The position numbers were made by a program, and so were the translations under genes. From Nocardia sp. BMG111209 (lineage in GTDB: Bacteria > Actinomycetota > Actinomycetes > Mycobacteriales > Mycobacteriaceae), in the NCBI RefSeq assembly GCF_000381925.1, contig NZ_KB907310.1:372001-436000 (forward strand): a stretch of 64,000 nt of DNA. The letters are read 5' to 3'. Of the stretch, positions 36,071 through 43,945 are shown in pieces. The notes beneath the pieces are model-generated. The model was not told the DNA's origin. It made no database searches and saw nothing but the letters and a program-made list of their open reading frames with translations. Numbering within the stretch: position 1 is the first letter of the stretch; each line of letters starts with the position of its first letter.

Positions 36071-36937
36071 ATGCCCGAGTTACCCGAGATCGTCGCGCTC
36101 GAGCGCTTCCTCGCCGGACATGCGGTGGGGGCGGTCGTGGGGCGCGTCGATGTGGCGGCGCTGAGTGTGCTCAAGACGTTCGATCCGCCGATCACGGCGT
36201 TGTCGGGGCGGGACGTCACGGGGGCGGGGCACTGGGGGAAGTATCTGGGGTTGGACTGCGGGGGGTTGTGGCTGATCACGCATCTGTCGCGGGGCGGGTG
36301 GTTGCGGTGGATCGACGAGCCGAGCCCCAATCCGCCCAAGCCGGGGAAGGGGCCGTTGGCGCTGCGGGTGCATTTCTTCACGCCGGAGGGGTCCACACCG
36401 GCGTTCGATCTCACCGAGGCGGGGACGAAGAAGCGGCTGGCGGTGTGGGTGGTGCCGGATCCGGCACAGATACCGCAGATCGCCCGGCTCGGGCCCGATG
36501 CGCTGGAGATCTCCGAGGACGAGTTCGCCACCCGGCTGGGCGCCACCTCGCAGCGGTTGAAGACCGTGCTCGCCGATCAGACGGTGATCGCGGGGATCGG
36601 TAACGCCTATTCGGACGAGATCCTGCACGCGGCGAAACTGTCGCCGTTCGCGACCTCCGGCACGCTCGGTGCGGAGAAGACCGCGCAACTCTACGAGGCG
36701 ATGCGGACGGTGCTGATCGATGCGGTGAATCGGTCGGTCGGGCAGGACGCGGCGCGGTTGAAGGGCGAGAAACGGTCGGGGTTGCAGGTGCATGCGCGGC
36801 CCGGACTCGCCTGCCCGGTGTGCGGCGACACCATTCGCGAGGTCGCCTACACCGACAAGTCGTTCCAGTACTGCCCGACCTGTCAGACCGGGGGCAAGAT
36901 CCTGGCCGATCGGCGCATGTCCCGGTTGCTGAAGTAG
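36071..36937 (+). CDS. Fpg/Nei-family DNA glycosylase
   Basis: The 288-residue protein begins MPELPEIV, so the N-terminal proline and glutamate used as catalyst in base-excision repair are exposed after removal of Met. A conserved Lys occurs in GHWGKYLGL, the helix-two-turn-helix Asn in IAGIGNAYSDEIL, and the C-terminal zinc finger as CPVCGD...CPTCQT. The motif fixes the start at 36071. Whether it favours oxidised purines (Fpg) or pyrimidines (Nei) is not clear from the sequence. Confidence 0.93.
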   Translation: MPELPEIVALERFLAGHAVGAVVGRVDVAALSVLKTFDPPITALSGRDVTGAGHWGKYLGLDCGGLWLITHLSRGGWLRWIDEPSPNPPKPGKGPLALRVHFFTPEGSTPAFDLTEAGTKKRLAVWVVPDPAQIPQIARLGPDALEISEDEFATRLGATSQRLKTVLADQTVIAGIGNAYSDEILHAAKLSPFATSGTLGAEKTAQLYEAMRTVLIDAVNRSVGQDAARLKGEKRSGLQVHARPGLACPVCGDTIREVAYTDKSFQYCPTCQTGGKILADRRMSRLLK

Positions 36938-36938
36938 G

Positions 36939-38447
36939 TCAGCTCATCGCGGGCACGCGGATGCCCTCCCAGGCGAGCCGTTTGGCGGTCTCCGGATCCA
37001 CCTCGACCCGGGCGGGGGCGTCGATGATCCGGGTCGCGCGACGCTGTTCGGTGTATTGCGGCCAGCTCGGCAGCGGTGTGCCGGTGCGGGCGAACGACAG
37101 CCAGTTCTCCTGGAACTCCCGTTGCACCGAGAGCCACCGGCGGTAGCCGCCGGTCGCGCAGAAGCTGCGGCCCACCGCGCTGTCCACGGCGCCGAACACC
37201 GGGATCAGCTCGAGGGCGTGGGTGGCGTTCAACCCGGCCAGCCGGGCCGCCGGTGGGGCGTAGTCCATCCGGTACATGTAGGTCGGCGCGTACCGGCTGT
37301 GGCCCTGCGCCACCGCGACCGAGGGCCGCCAGAAGGTGAAATCGCCGCCCATCCGGACCGCGACCTTGGATTTCGGGTAACCGGGGTAGGCCGCGACGAT
37401 CCGGTTCTCCTCGTCCTCGCCGCACCGGGCGAGGGCCTGCCGCAGTTGTTCGGGGGTGGTGGGCAGCGACGGATCGAATCGCTTGAACAGCGTCGCCTCG
37501 TCGCGATTGGTGCCGATGATCAGCGGCACCGCATGCGCGTCGCCCTCGTCGATCGCCACCAGCGGCGGCCGGGGCAGGAACTCGCCGTCGACGACCGGCG
37601 CGATCGGGAAGCTGCCCGGCTGACGCCGCAGCACCCCGCCGAGGGCGCGTTCCATCGCGTGCCGCAACTGATCGGTGCCCACGGACTCGAGCGCCGCTGC
37701 GGCGTCTTCCGGTGCGACACCGAGCTTGTCGAGGACCCGGCGGGCGAAGGTGCGGGACTCCACGGGATTCAGCACCCAGTCCGCGGGGGCGCTCTGCGCG
37801 ATGGCCCGATGGAACAGGCCCGCGGCGGACGGGGTGGTCAGCAGGGTCACCACGGCGTGCGCACCGGCCGATTCACCGAAGACGGTGACATTGTCCGGAT
37901 CACCGCCGAAGCCGGCGATGTTGCGCTGCACCCACTCCAGTGCCGCGACCTGATCGCGCAGGCCCAAGTTGGAGTCGAAAGGTCTTGCGGGGGTGGAGAA
38001 TTCGCTGAAGTCGAGATAGCCGAAGGCGCCGAGCCGATAGTTGATCGAGACCACGACCACATCGCGGCGCAGCGCCAGGCGGGCGCCGGAATACAGTCGC
38101 AGCGAACCGGTTCCGAAGGTGTAGCCGCCACCGTGGATGAACACCATGACCGGTCGCGGGGTCGAGGAGGGGTTCGGCGGCGCGCTGATGTTCAGCGTCA
38201 GGCAGTCCTCGCCGATGGGCAGTACCTGCCGCGCGCCGATGCGCGCGCCGACCCAGTGTTGCGGTGCGACGCTGCCGAATTCGGCCGCGTCCCGCACGCC
38301 GGACCAGGGCTGCACCGGTTGTGGTGCGCGCAAACGCAATTCACCGATCGGCGCGGCCGCGTAGGGGATGGACCGCCAGCGCAGCACGCGGCGGCCCGCG
38401 ACCCCGCGGACCACACCGTCGACGGTCCGGACTTCGGTAGCCACCAT
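36939..38447 (-). CDS. Type B carboxylesterase
   Basis: The 502-residue alpha/beta hydrolase has the carboxylesterase type B signatures: EDCLTLNIS, the oxyanion loop VMVFIHGGGYTFG, the nucleophile elbow VFGESAGAHAV, and HALELIPVFG with the likely catalytic His. No signal peptide is seen, so it should act in the cytoplasm. Substrates of this family are short esters; the natural one is unknown. It is convergent with the glycosylase gene. Confidence 0.92.
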   Translation of the reverse strand: MVATEVRTVDGVVRGVAGRRVLRWRSIPYAAAPIGELRLRAPQPVQPWSGVRDAAEFGSVAPQHWVGARIGARQVLPIGEDCLTLNISAPPNPSSTPRPVMVFIHGGGYTFGTGSLRLYSGARLALRRDVVVVSINYRLGAFGYLDFSEFSTPARPFDSNLGLRDQVAALEWVQRNIAGFGGDPDNVTVFGESAGAHAVVTLLTTPSAAGLFHRAIAQSAPADWVLNPVESRTFARRVLDKLGVAPEDAAAALESVGTDQLRHAMERALGGVLRRQPGSFPIAPVVDGEFLPRPPLVAIDEGDAHAVPLIIGTNRDEATLFKRFDPSLPTTPEQLRQALARCGEDEENRIVAAYPGYPKSKVAVRMGGDFTFWRPSVAVAQGHSRYAPTYMYRMDYAPPAARLAGLNATHALELIPVFGAVDSAVGRSFCATGGYRRWLSVQREFQENWLSFARTGTPLPSWPQYTEQRRATRIIDAPARVEVDPETAKRLAWEGIRVPAMS

Positions 38448-38463
38448 CCTCCGATGGTAACTG

Positions 38464-38709
38464 TTACTGCAGGTATCCTTCGACCTGCTTGGCGGAGTTG
38501 GCCTGTGCCTCGTCCGGATCGGTGCCCTGGTCGAGCCGGGCGCGGCGCTGCCGCAGCAGGTCCCAGCACTGATCCAGCGCGACCTCCAGTTCCGCGAGGC
38601 GGGCCCGTTCCTGCTCCGGATCGAGCTGTCCGGACTCGGCCTTGGTCCGGAGTGCGTGCTCCTGGGTCACCAGGTCCTGAATCCGCGCGAGTACGTCCTG
38701 TTCGGTCAT
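38464..38709 (-). CDS. DUF2630 family protein
   Basis: An 81-residue helical protein, MTEQDVLARIQDLVTQEHAL at its start and LDQCWDLLRQRRA further on, of the DUF2630 family common in actinomycetes. It is charged, without membrane helix, and likely a coiled coil. The ATG at 38718 would add three residues; the family start favours 38709. Function unknown. Confidence 0.85.
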   Translation of the reverse strand: MTEQDVLARIQDLVTQEHALRTKAESGQLDPEQERARLAELEVALDQCWDLLRQRRARLDQGTDPDEAQANSAKQVEGYLQ

Positions 38710-38752
38710 GCGGACCATGCTACGACCGCCGCCGGGCGGATCCCGGCGGCGC

Positions 38753-40126
38753 CTACCGCGCGGTCAGGCACTCCACCGCTATCCGCACCGCGACCGCCAG
38801 TTCCTCGCGGGGCAGCGCCGCATAACCGAGTGCGATCCCGAAGTGCTGTTGCGGTCCGCAATGGTGGCGGGCCAGGCCGTCGAGGCGGACGCCGCGACGC
38901 TGCGCGGCCGCGGTCACCCGCTGCTCGTCGGCGGTCGAGGTCAGCGGCACCACCACGTGCGAACCGGCGTCGTCGCCGAGTACCTCCAGGCCGTGGCGGC
39001 GCAGTTCGCCGACCACCAGGGCGCGGCGATCGGGCATCGCGCGGCGCAACCGGCGCAGGTGCCGGGCCAGATCGCCGTTGTGGGCCAATTCGACCACCAC
39101 CTGCTGGCCGGCCGGAGCCGGTCCGGTACCGGTCGACTCGCGATGGGAGAGCACGGATTTCGCGATGTCGGGCGGTGCGACGAGCCAGCCCGCGCCGAGG
39201 ACGGGGGAGAGGATCTTGGAGGTCGTGCCCAAGTGGACCACCACATCGGGGGCGAGGGTGGCCAGCAGTGGCAGCGGCTCGGTGTCGTAGCGCAACTCGC
39301 CGTCGTAGTCGTCCTCGATGACCAGGGCGCCGTGCCGGCGGGCGAATTCGATCAGTTCGGTGCGGCGCCGGGCCGGCATCCGGCTACCGAGCGGAAACTG
39401 GTGCGCCGGAGTGCAATACACGGCCTTGATATCGGGCGGCAGCAGATCGACGCGGAGCCCGTCGCCGTCCACCGGAATCGGCAGTACGCGCGCGCCGGCG
39501 GCCCGCAGCGCGCCGACCGCCCGCTGATATCCGGGGTCCTCGACGGCCACCCGGTCACCGGGCCGCAGGACCACCGCCGCCAATTCGGCCACCGCCGCGC
39601 TACTGCCCGCGGTGGCGAGTACCACGGTGTTGCTGCCCGCGGACAGTCCGCGATGACGCAGCAGATGTTCGGCGACCGCGGCCCGGTACTCCGGATCACC
39701 GGCCCGATCCTTGCGCACCACCACGCTGCGATGCCCCGACGACCACCAGGCCCGGCGCCAGGCGGCCCGGTCGATCACCTCCACGCAGGGCGCGCCGGGA
39801 CCGAGATCGAGCAGGTCCGCGAGCGGGACCTCATCCGTCGCCGAAGATTGCTCGACGGTCGCTGCGGGTGCGGTGGTCAGGAAGGTGCCGGAACCGCGGC
39901 GGCTGTTCAGCCAGCCTTCGGCATGCAATTGGTCATAGGCCGCGGTCACCACCGTGCGGCTGACGCCCAGCCGGGTCGCCAGGGTCCGGGAGGACATCAG
40001 GCGGTCACCGGCGCGCAACCGCCCGATGGCGGCGGCGGACCGCACTCCGTCGGCGATCTGTACCGACAGTGGGGTGTTCGCGCTACGGTCGAGCGTGATC
40101 GGCACGTCGTCCCAGGGATCGCTCAT
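38753..40126 (-). CDS. pdxR: PdxR/MocR-type regulator (GntR helix-turn-helix plus aminotransferase domain)
   Basis: The 457-residue protein has a GntR winged helix (about 15-80, SRTLATRLGVSRTVVTAAYD) joined to a fold type I aminotransferase-like domain with HQFPLGSRMP, IEDDYDGELRYD and the PLP-lysine region GTTSKILSP. MocR-type regulators sense PLP or an amino-compound bound to it. It is divergent from a flavin-binding protein of the pyridoxamine phosphate oxidase family, and direct repeats lie in between. The gene name is by analogy. Confidence 0.85.
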   Translation of the reverse strand: MSDPWDDVPITLDRSANTPLSVQIADGVRSAAAIGRLRAGDRLMSSRTLATRLGVSRTVVTAAYDQLHAEGWLNSRRGSGTFLTTAPAATVEQSSATDEVPLADLLDLGPGAPCVEVIDRAAWRRAWWSSGHRSVVVRKDRAGDPEYRAAVAEHLLRHRGLSAGSNTVVLATAGSSAAVAELAAVVLRPGDRVAVEDPGYQRAVGALRAAGARVLPIPVDGDGLRVDLLPPDIKAVYCTPAHQFPLGSRMPARRRTELIEFARRHGALVIEDDYDGELRYDTEPLPLLATLAPDVVVHLGTTSKILSPVLGAGWLVAPPDIAKSVLSHRESTGTGPAPAGQQVVVELAHNGDLARHLRRLRRAMPDRRALVVGELRRHGLEVLGDDAGSHVVVPLTSTADEQRVTAAAQRRGVRLDGLARHHCGPQQHFGIALGYAALPREELAVAVRIAVECLTAR

Positions 40127-40153
40127 GGAAGTGGACCTTCGTATTTGCTGAGA

Positions 40154-40194
40154 ATTGGCTCTTTTGCAGTCCCATTGGACCACACATTGTGGAC
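40154..40194. promoter_or_regulatory. Direct-repeat operator for the PdxR-like regulator
   Basis: ATTGGCT at 40154-40160 and ATTGGAC at 40174-40180 are 20 bases apart, about two helical turns, in the same direction; ATTGTGGAC at 40186-40194 is a possible third site. MocR-type regulators are known to bind direct repeats. The region is the 70-base gap between the two divergent genes. Confidence 0.5.
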
Positions 40195-40196
40195 AT

Positions 40197-40889
40197 ATGA
40201 CCGAGTCACCTGCCGTGTCCCGCCCTCCGCTCTCGCCGACCCCGCGCAGTACCGTCAACCGTTATCGTGACCGCTCCGCCACCGACCGCGCCGCCCTGGA
40301 CGCGGTCCTCGACACCGCGCTCATCTGCCATCTCGGGGTGGTCCTGCACGGCGCGCCCGTGGTCCTGCCCACCATCTTCGGCCGCTCCGGCGACACCCTC
40401 TACCTGCACGGGTCCACCGGCGCCGGAAATCTGCGCGCGGCGCTGACCGGAGACGTCTCGGTGGCGGTCACCCTGGTCGACGGGCTGGTGTACGCGCGCT
40501 CGGCCATGCACTTCTCGATGAACTACCGGTCGGCGGTGATCCACGGCCGGCCGGTGGAGGTCGCCGACCCGGACGAGCGACTGCACGCGCTGCGCACCAT
40601 CGTCGAACACGCCGCTCCCGGCGCCTGGGACACCGTCCGGCCGCCGAACCGGAAGGAACTGGCCGCCACCCTGGTCCTGTCCCTGGATCTCACCGAGGCG
40701 TCGGTGAAGGCCCGTTCCGGTGGTCCCGGCGACGATGCCGAGGATCTGGACAGTCCGGTCTGGGCGGGCGTGCTGCCGGTCCGGCAGGTGTGGGAGCCGC
40801 CGATCCCGGCCGCCGATCTGGTGGCCGGAGTGGACACCCCGGACCATGTGCTGTCCCGGGTGTCGGTGCAGCGGGCGCCGGTCGCCTGA
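40197..40889 (+). CDS. Pyridoxamine 5'-phosphate oxidase family flavin-binding protein
   Basis: The 230-residue protein has the split-barrel FMN-binding fold of the PNPOx-like/NimA group: ALICHLGVVLHGAPVVLPTI, TLYLHGSTGAGNLRAAL and HFSMNYRSAVIHGRP. Members range from true pyridoxamine oxidases to F420- or FMN-dependent reductases, so the reaction is left open. It is divergent from a MocR-type regulator, a common pairing that suggests regulated vitamin B6 or flavin chemistry. The ATG at 40197 lies within the operator gap. Confidence 0.85.
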   Translation: MTESPAVSRPPLSPTPRSTVNRYRDRSATDRAALDAVLDTALICHLGVVLHGAPVVLPTIFGRSGDTLYLHGSTGAGNLRAALTGDVSVAVTLVDGLVYARSAMHFSMNYRSAVIHGRPVEVADPDERLHALRTIVEHAAPGAWDTVRPPNRKELAATLVLSLDLTEASVKARSGGPGDDAEDLDSPVWAGVLPVRQVWEPPIPAADLVAGVDTPDHVLSRVSVQRAPVA

Positions 40890-40913
40890 TCCGGCGTCCG
40901 GTCCGCTTCCGGC

Positions 40914-42242
40914 TCAGCACCATTCGACGGCGGTGAGTCCCAGACTCGACAATGTGGCGCGGGCCCCGGCCGACAGCTCGGCCCGCGACGGCGACAGGGC
41001 CGGATCGAGCCCGACCAGGGCCAGCGTATAGGTGTCGCCGAGGCGGGACAGATAGCCCGACAGCCTTGTACGGGGCAGGGTTTCCGGCCGCAGCCCCGGG
41101 TGGATGGCGCGCGCGGCGATACCCCGGCACCGGTGCGGGCCCAGCCGTTGCAGCGAGGCGGGGAGTACGCCGAGGTTGGAACAGAGGATGTCGCGTTCGC
41201 CCGCGCCGCGGGACAGCCGGTACGCCAGCCGATCCGGGACCACCTGGAGGATCTCCTCGGGCAGGCCGGCGGGGCCGGTCATCCGGCGCTCGTATGCGGC
41301 ACGGCATTTCGCCCGCAGCGTGGCGGGAGTGTCGGTGCGGGTGATCGCCACCTCGGTCACCGACAGGTCGTTGTCCACCCGTGGTTCGTCGCGGGTGTCC
41401 ACCGGGACACTCGCGGCGATGGTGGGTTCGGGGAAACCGCTGTCCCACAGTATCTTCGCGACCGCGTGCACGAACAGGCTGTTCGCGGTGCCACCGTATC
41501 CGGCTGCGGCGCGGTCCCATTCGGCGGCCGGAACCGTCAGGACCACATCGTGGATGGCGACGGCGGTGGTGGCAGACCGCGCGCCGGTCGCGGACGGCCG
41601 GGCGGGGACACCCCGGCGCAGTGCCCGGATCGTGCCGCCCAGCACGATCGCCCACTGTTGCCGCGCATCCGACCAATCGGATTGTCCGGCAGTACTTTCG
41701 GCGTCCTCGTCCGGAGTATCAGCGCGCGCTGCCGGGGTGCAGACGCCTGCGGCCGGGCCGGATGTACCCGTGATCGGGATGCGGGACGATTCGAGCATCG
41801 CCGCGTCGATCGCGTGGATCAGTCCGCGGCCGTCGGCCAGTACGTGCGAACAGGTGAGGGAGACGGCGGTGCCGCCGTCCCCGACCGTCGCCGCCGCCAG
41901 CCGCCAGCCCGGCCCGAGTTCCGGATCCAGTGCCTCCCCTTGGGTATTCGCCCAATCCAGCAGTGCGTGCGCGGGGACGGGAGCGGGTGCGAAGGTCAGG
42001 GGATGTGCGGCCACGGTCGCCTGCCAGGCCCGGCGCGCGCCGGGCACCCGGACGCGAATCACGCGGCGGCCCAACGGTCCTCGGCGCAGGGCCGCGTGTA
42101 CCCGTTCGAGCAGTTCGGGTTCCACGGGTTCGTCGGTTCGCCACACGCCTTGCAGCACGATCGGCGTTCCCATACCTCGATGGGTGCGCAGGAATATCTC
42201 GTCGACCACGCTCAGCCGAGACACCCGGCCCCGATCACGCAT
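40914..42242 (-). CDS. Condensation-fold acyltransferase (WS/DGAT or PapA-like)
   Basis: The 442-residue protein has the HxxxDG motif of CoA-dependent acyltransferases as CSHVLADGRGL near residues 131-141, and a second-half region with AASVPVDTRDEPRVDNDLS that fits the DFGWG/Asn region of the wax ester synthase-condensation superfamily in position. It starts MRDRGRVSRLSVVDEIFLRTH, like wax ester/diacylglycerol acyltransferases. It follows a crotonase gene by 84 bases on the same strand, which suggests a role in lipid or polyketide-ester assembly. The substrates are unknown. Confidence 0.75.
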   Translation of the reverse strand: MRDRGRVSRLSVVDEIFLRTHRGMGTPIVLQGVWRTDEPVEPELLERVHAALRRGPLGRRVIRVRVPGARRAWQATVAAHPLTFAPAPVPAHALLDWANTQGEALDPELGPGWRLAAATVGDGGTAVSLTCSHVLADGRGLIHAIDAAMLESSRIPITGTSGPAAGVCTPAARADTPDEDAESTAGQSDWSDARQQWAIVLGGTIRALRRGVPARPSATGARSATTAVAIHDVVLTVPAAEWDRAAAGYGGTANSLFVHAVAKILWDSGFPEPTIAASVPVDTRDEPRVDNDLSVTEVAITRTDTPATLRAKCRAAYERRMTGPAGLPEEILQVVPDRLAYRLSRGAGERDILCSNLGVLPASLQRLGPHRCRGIAARAIHPGLRPETLPRTRLSGYLSRLGDTYTLALVGLDPALSPSRAELSAGARATLSSLGLTAVEWC

Positions 42243-42326
42243 GCGCGTCGGACCTGCCGAGCGGGGGAACGGCGCGGCCGGGTGCGTTCATGTGGCGAGG
42301 CATGCCGTCATCGTGCCGGACCGGGA

Positions 42327-43151
42327 TCAGGCCGGGCGGCCGCCCCGCCCGGCGCCGGCGGCGAAGCGGCGGGCGCCGGCGAGCGCGCCCTCGGGTTCGG
42401 TGAGCGCGGCGACGCCGTGGCGCAGTTCGTTGCGGATGGCCGCGGGCTCGTCCAGACCCGCCGCCTCCAGCGCCGACAACCGGTCCGAGCGCATGCAGGT
42501 CTGCGGCAGGGCGGCCAGCTCGGCCGCGAGATCCTCTGCGGCGCTGCGGGATTCGCCGTCGGGTACCACGCGGTTCACCAGGCCGATCTGCAGGGCCTCG
42601 GTGGCGCCGACGGCCCGGCCGGTGAGGATCATGTCCATCGCGCGGCCCTCGCCGACGATGCGGGGCAGTCGCACGGTGCCGCCGTCGATCAGCGGAACGC
42701 CCCAGCGGCGGCAGAACACGCCGAAGGTGCTGTCCTGCTCGGCAACTCGCAGATCGCACCAGAGCGCCAGCTCCAGCCCGCCGGCCACCGCGTACCCGGA
42801 GACGGCGGCGATGACCGGCTTGGACAGCCGCATCCGGGTCGGGCCCATCGGGCCGTCGCCGTCCTCGTCGACCCGATTGGACTGCTCGGTGCCCATCGCC
42901 TTCAGGTCGGCCCCGGCGCAGAAGGTGCCGCCCGCACCCCACAGCACCGCGATGGCGGCCTCCGGGTCGGCGTCGAATTCCCGGAACGCGTCGGCCAGTG
43001 CCCGCGCGGTCGGCCCGTCGACGGCGTTGCGTGCGTGCGGTCGGTCCAGGACGACGGTGAACACCGGGCCCTTGCGCTCGACGCGGACGCCGGGGATCTC
43101 GGCGTCCGTACGGCCGGGCTGCGCCGCAGCCTCCGGTCCCTGACCGCTCAC
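42327..43151 (-). CDS. Crotonase-family protein (enoyl-CoA hydratase-like) lacking one catalytic Glu
   Basis: The 274-residue protein has the crotonase fold signatures: TVVLDRPHARNAV, GTFCAGADLKAMG (first oxyanion loop) and YAVAGGLELALWCDLRV. The first catalytic Glu of enoyl-CoA hydratase is present (GGLE), but the second, normally in FGxPE, is replaced by Cys in FGVFCRRWG. Plain hydratase activity is therefore doubtful. I prefer the GTG at 43151, which has AAGGGGAC upstream; a TTG at 43238 gives a longer, Ala-rich N terminus. It is divergent from a TetR gene and likely in one operon with the acyltransferase gene. Confidence 0.85.
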   Translation of the reverse strand: MSGQGPEAAAQPGRTDAEIPGVRVERKGPVFTVVLDRPHARNAVDGPTARALADAFREFDADPEAAIAVLWGAGGTFCAGADLKAMGTEQSNRVDEDGDGPMGPTRMRLSKPVIAAVSGYAVAGGLELALWCDLRVAEQDSTFGVFCRRWGVPLIDGGTVRLPRIVGEGRAMDMILTGRAVGATEALQIGLVNRVVPDGESRSAAEDLAAELAALPQTCMRSDRLSALEAAGLDEPAAIRNELRHGVAALTEPEGALAGARRFAAGAGRGGRPA

Positions 43152-43240
43152 GACCGTCCCCTTCGCCGTCCCGGCGCCCGCGGCCACTGCGCGGGCCTTC
43201 CGGATCGACCATACGTCGTGCTCCGGGCCTTGCGTCAAGA

Positions 43241-43258
43241 AATGAATTGATGTTCACT
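43241..43258. promoter_or_regulatory. Possible TetR operator
   Basis: AATGAATTGATGTTCACT is an imperfect palindrome (AATGAA and TTCACT, five of six positions paired) just before the tetR start at 43265 and upstream of the divergent crotonase gene. Confidence 0.4.
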
Positions 43259-43264
43259 ACTTGT

Positions 43265-43936
43265 ATGGCATATCGCCGGACCCCCGCGGTACAGGCCCGC
43301 CTCGACGCACAGCAGCAGCAGATCGTGCGCGCGGCGGCGTCGGTGCTGGCCCGGTCCGGCTACGGCGGGCTGTCGATGGCCGCGGTCGCCGCGGCGGCGG
43401 GTGTCGCCACCGGCACCGTCTACGGCCACTTCGCGGGTAAATCCGAGCTGGTGGGCGCGGTGTTCCGGCAGGTGGTCGAGCGGGAGGTGGCGGTGGTGTC
43501 CGCGGTCACCGCCGAGGGTGCGGCGCTCGAACGGCTGGTCGCCGGGGTGGAGACCTTCGCCGGTCGCGCGCTGAAGAATCCACGGCTGGCCTACGCGATG
43601 CTCGCCGAGCCGGTCGACGCCGCGGTCGACGCGCAGCGGCTGCACTACCGGCAGGTGTTCGCGCAGAGTTTCGAGGCGGCCATCCGGGCCGGGATGGCCG
43701 GCGGCGAGATCGCCGGCCAGGATCCGCGTATCAGCGCGGCGGCGCTGGTCGGCGCCATCGCCGAGGTGATGGTCGGGCCACTGTCACAACGATCCGACGA
43801 CGATCCGGAACCGGCGGGCGCCGATCGGGTGGTGGCCGAACTGGTCGCCTTCGCCCTGCGCGCCGTCGGCGCGCCGGAGTCCGGTGGGTACGAGCGATTC
43901 GCTCCGGGGCGCGAGCGGCCCGGACACGACCGATAG
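43265..43936 (+). CDS. TetR-family regulator next to aidB
   Basis: The 223-residue protein has the TetR DNA-binding domain (ARSGYGGLSMAAVAAAAGVA then TGTVYGHFAGKSELVGAVF). The ATG at 43265 is chosen since the earlier ATG at 43250 would overlap the putative operator; no good ribosome site is seen, so the message may be leaderless. It lies nine bases upstream of the acyl-CoA dehydrogenase gene and is probably co-transcribed with it. It is divergent from the crotonase-acyltransferase operon, which it may also control. Confidence 0.85.
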   Translation: MAYRRTPAVQARLDAQQQQIVRAAASVLARSGYGGLSMAAVAAAAGVATGTVYGHFAGKSELVGAVFRQVVEREVAVVSAVTAEGAALERLVAGVETFAGRALKNPRLAYAMLAEPVDAAVDAQRLHYRQVFAQSFEAAIRAGMAGGEIAGQDPRISAAALVGAIAEVMVGPLSQRSDDDPEPAGADRVVAELVAFALRAVGAPESGGYERFAPGRERPGHDR

Positions 43937-43945
43937 GAGGCAAGG

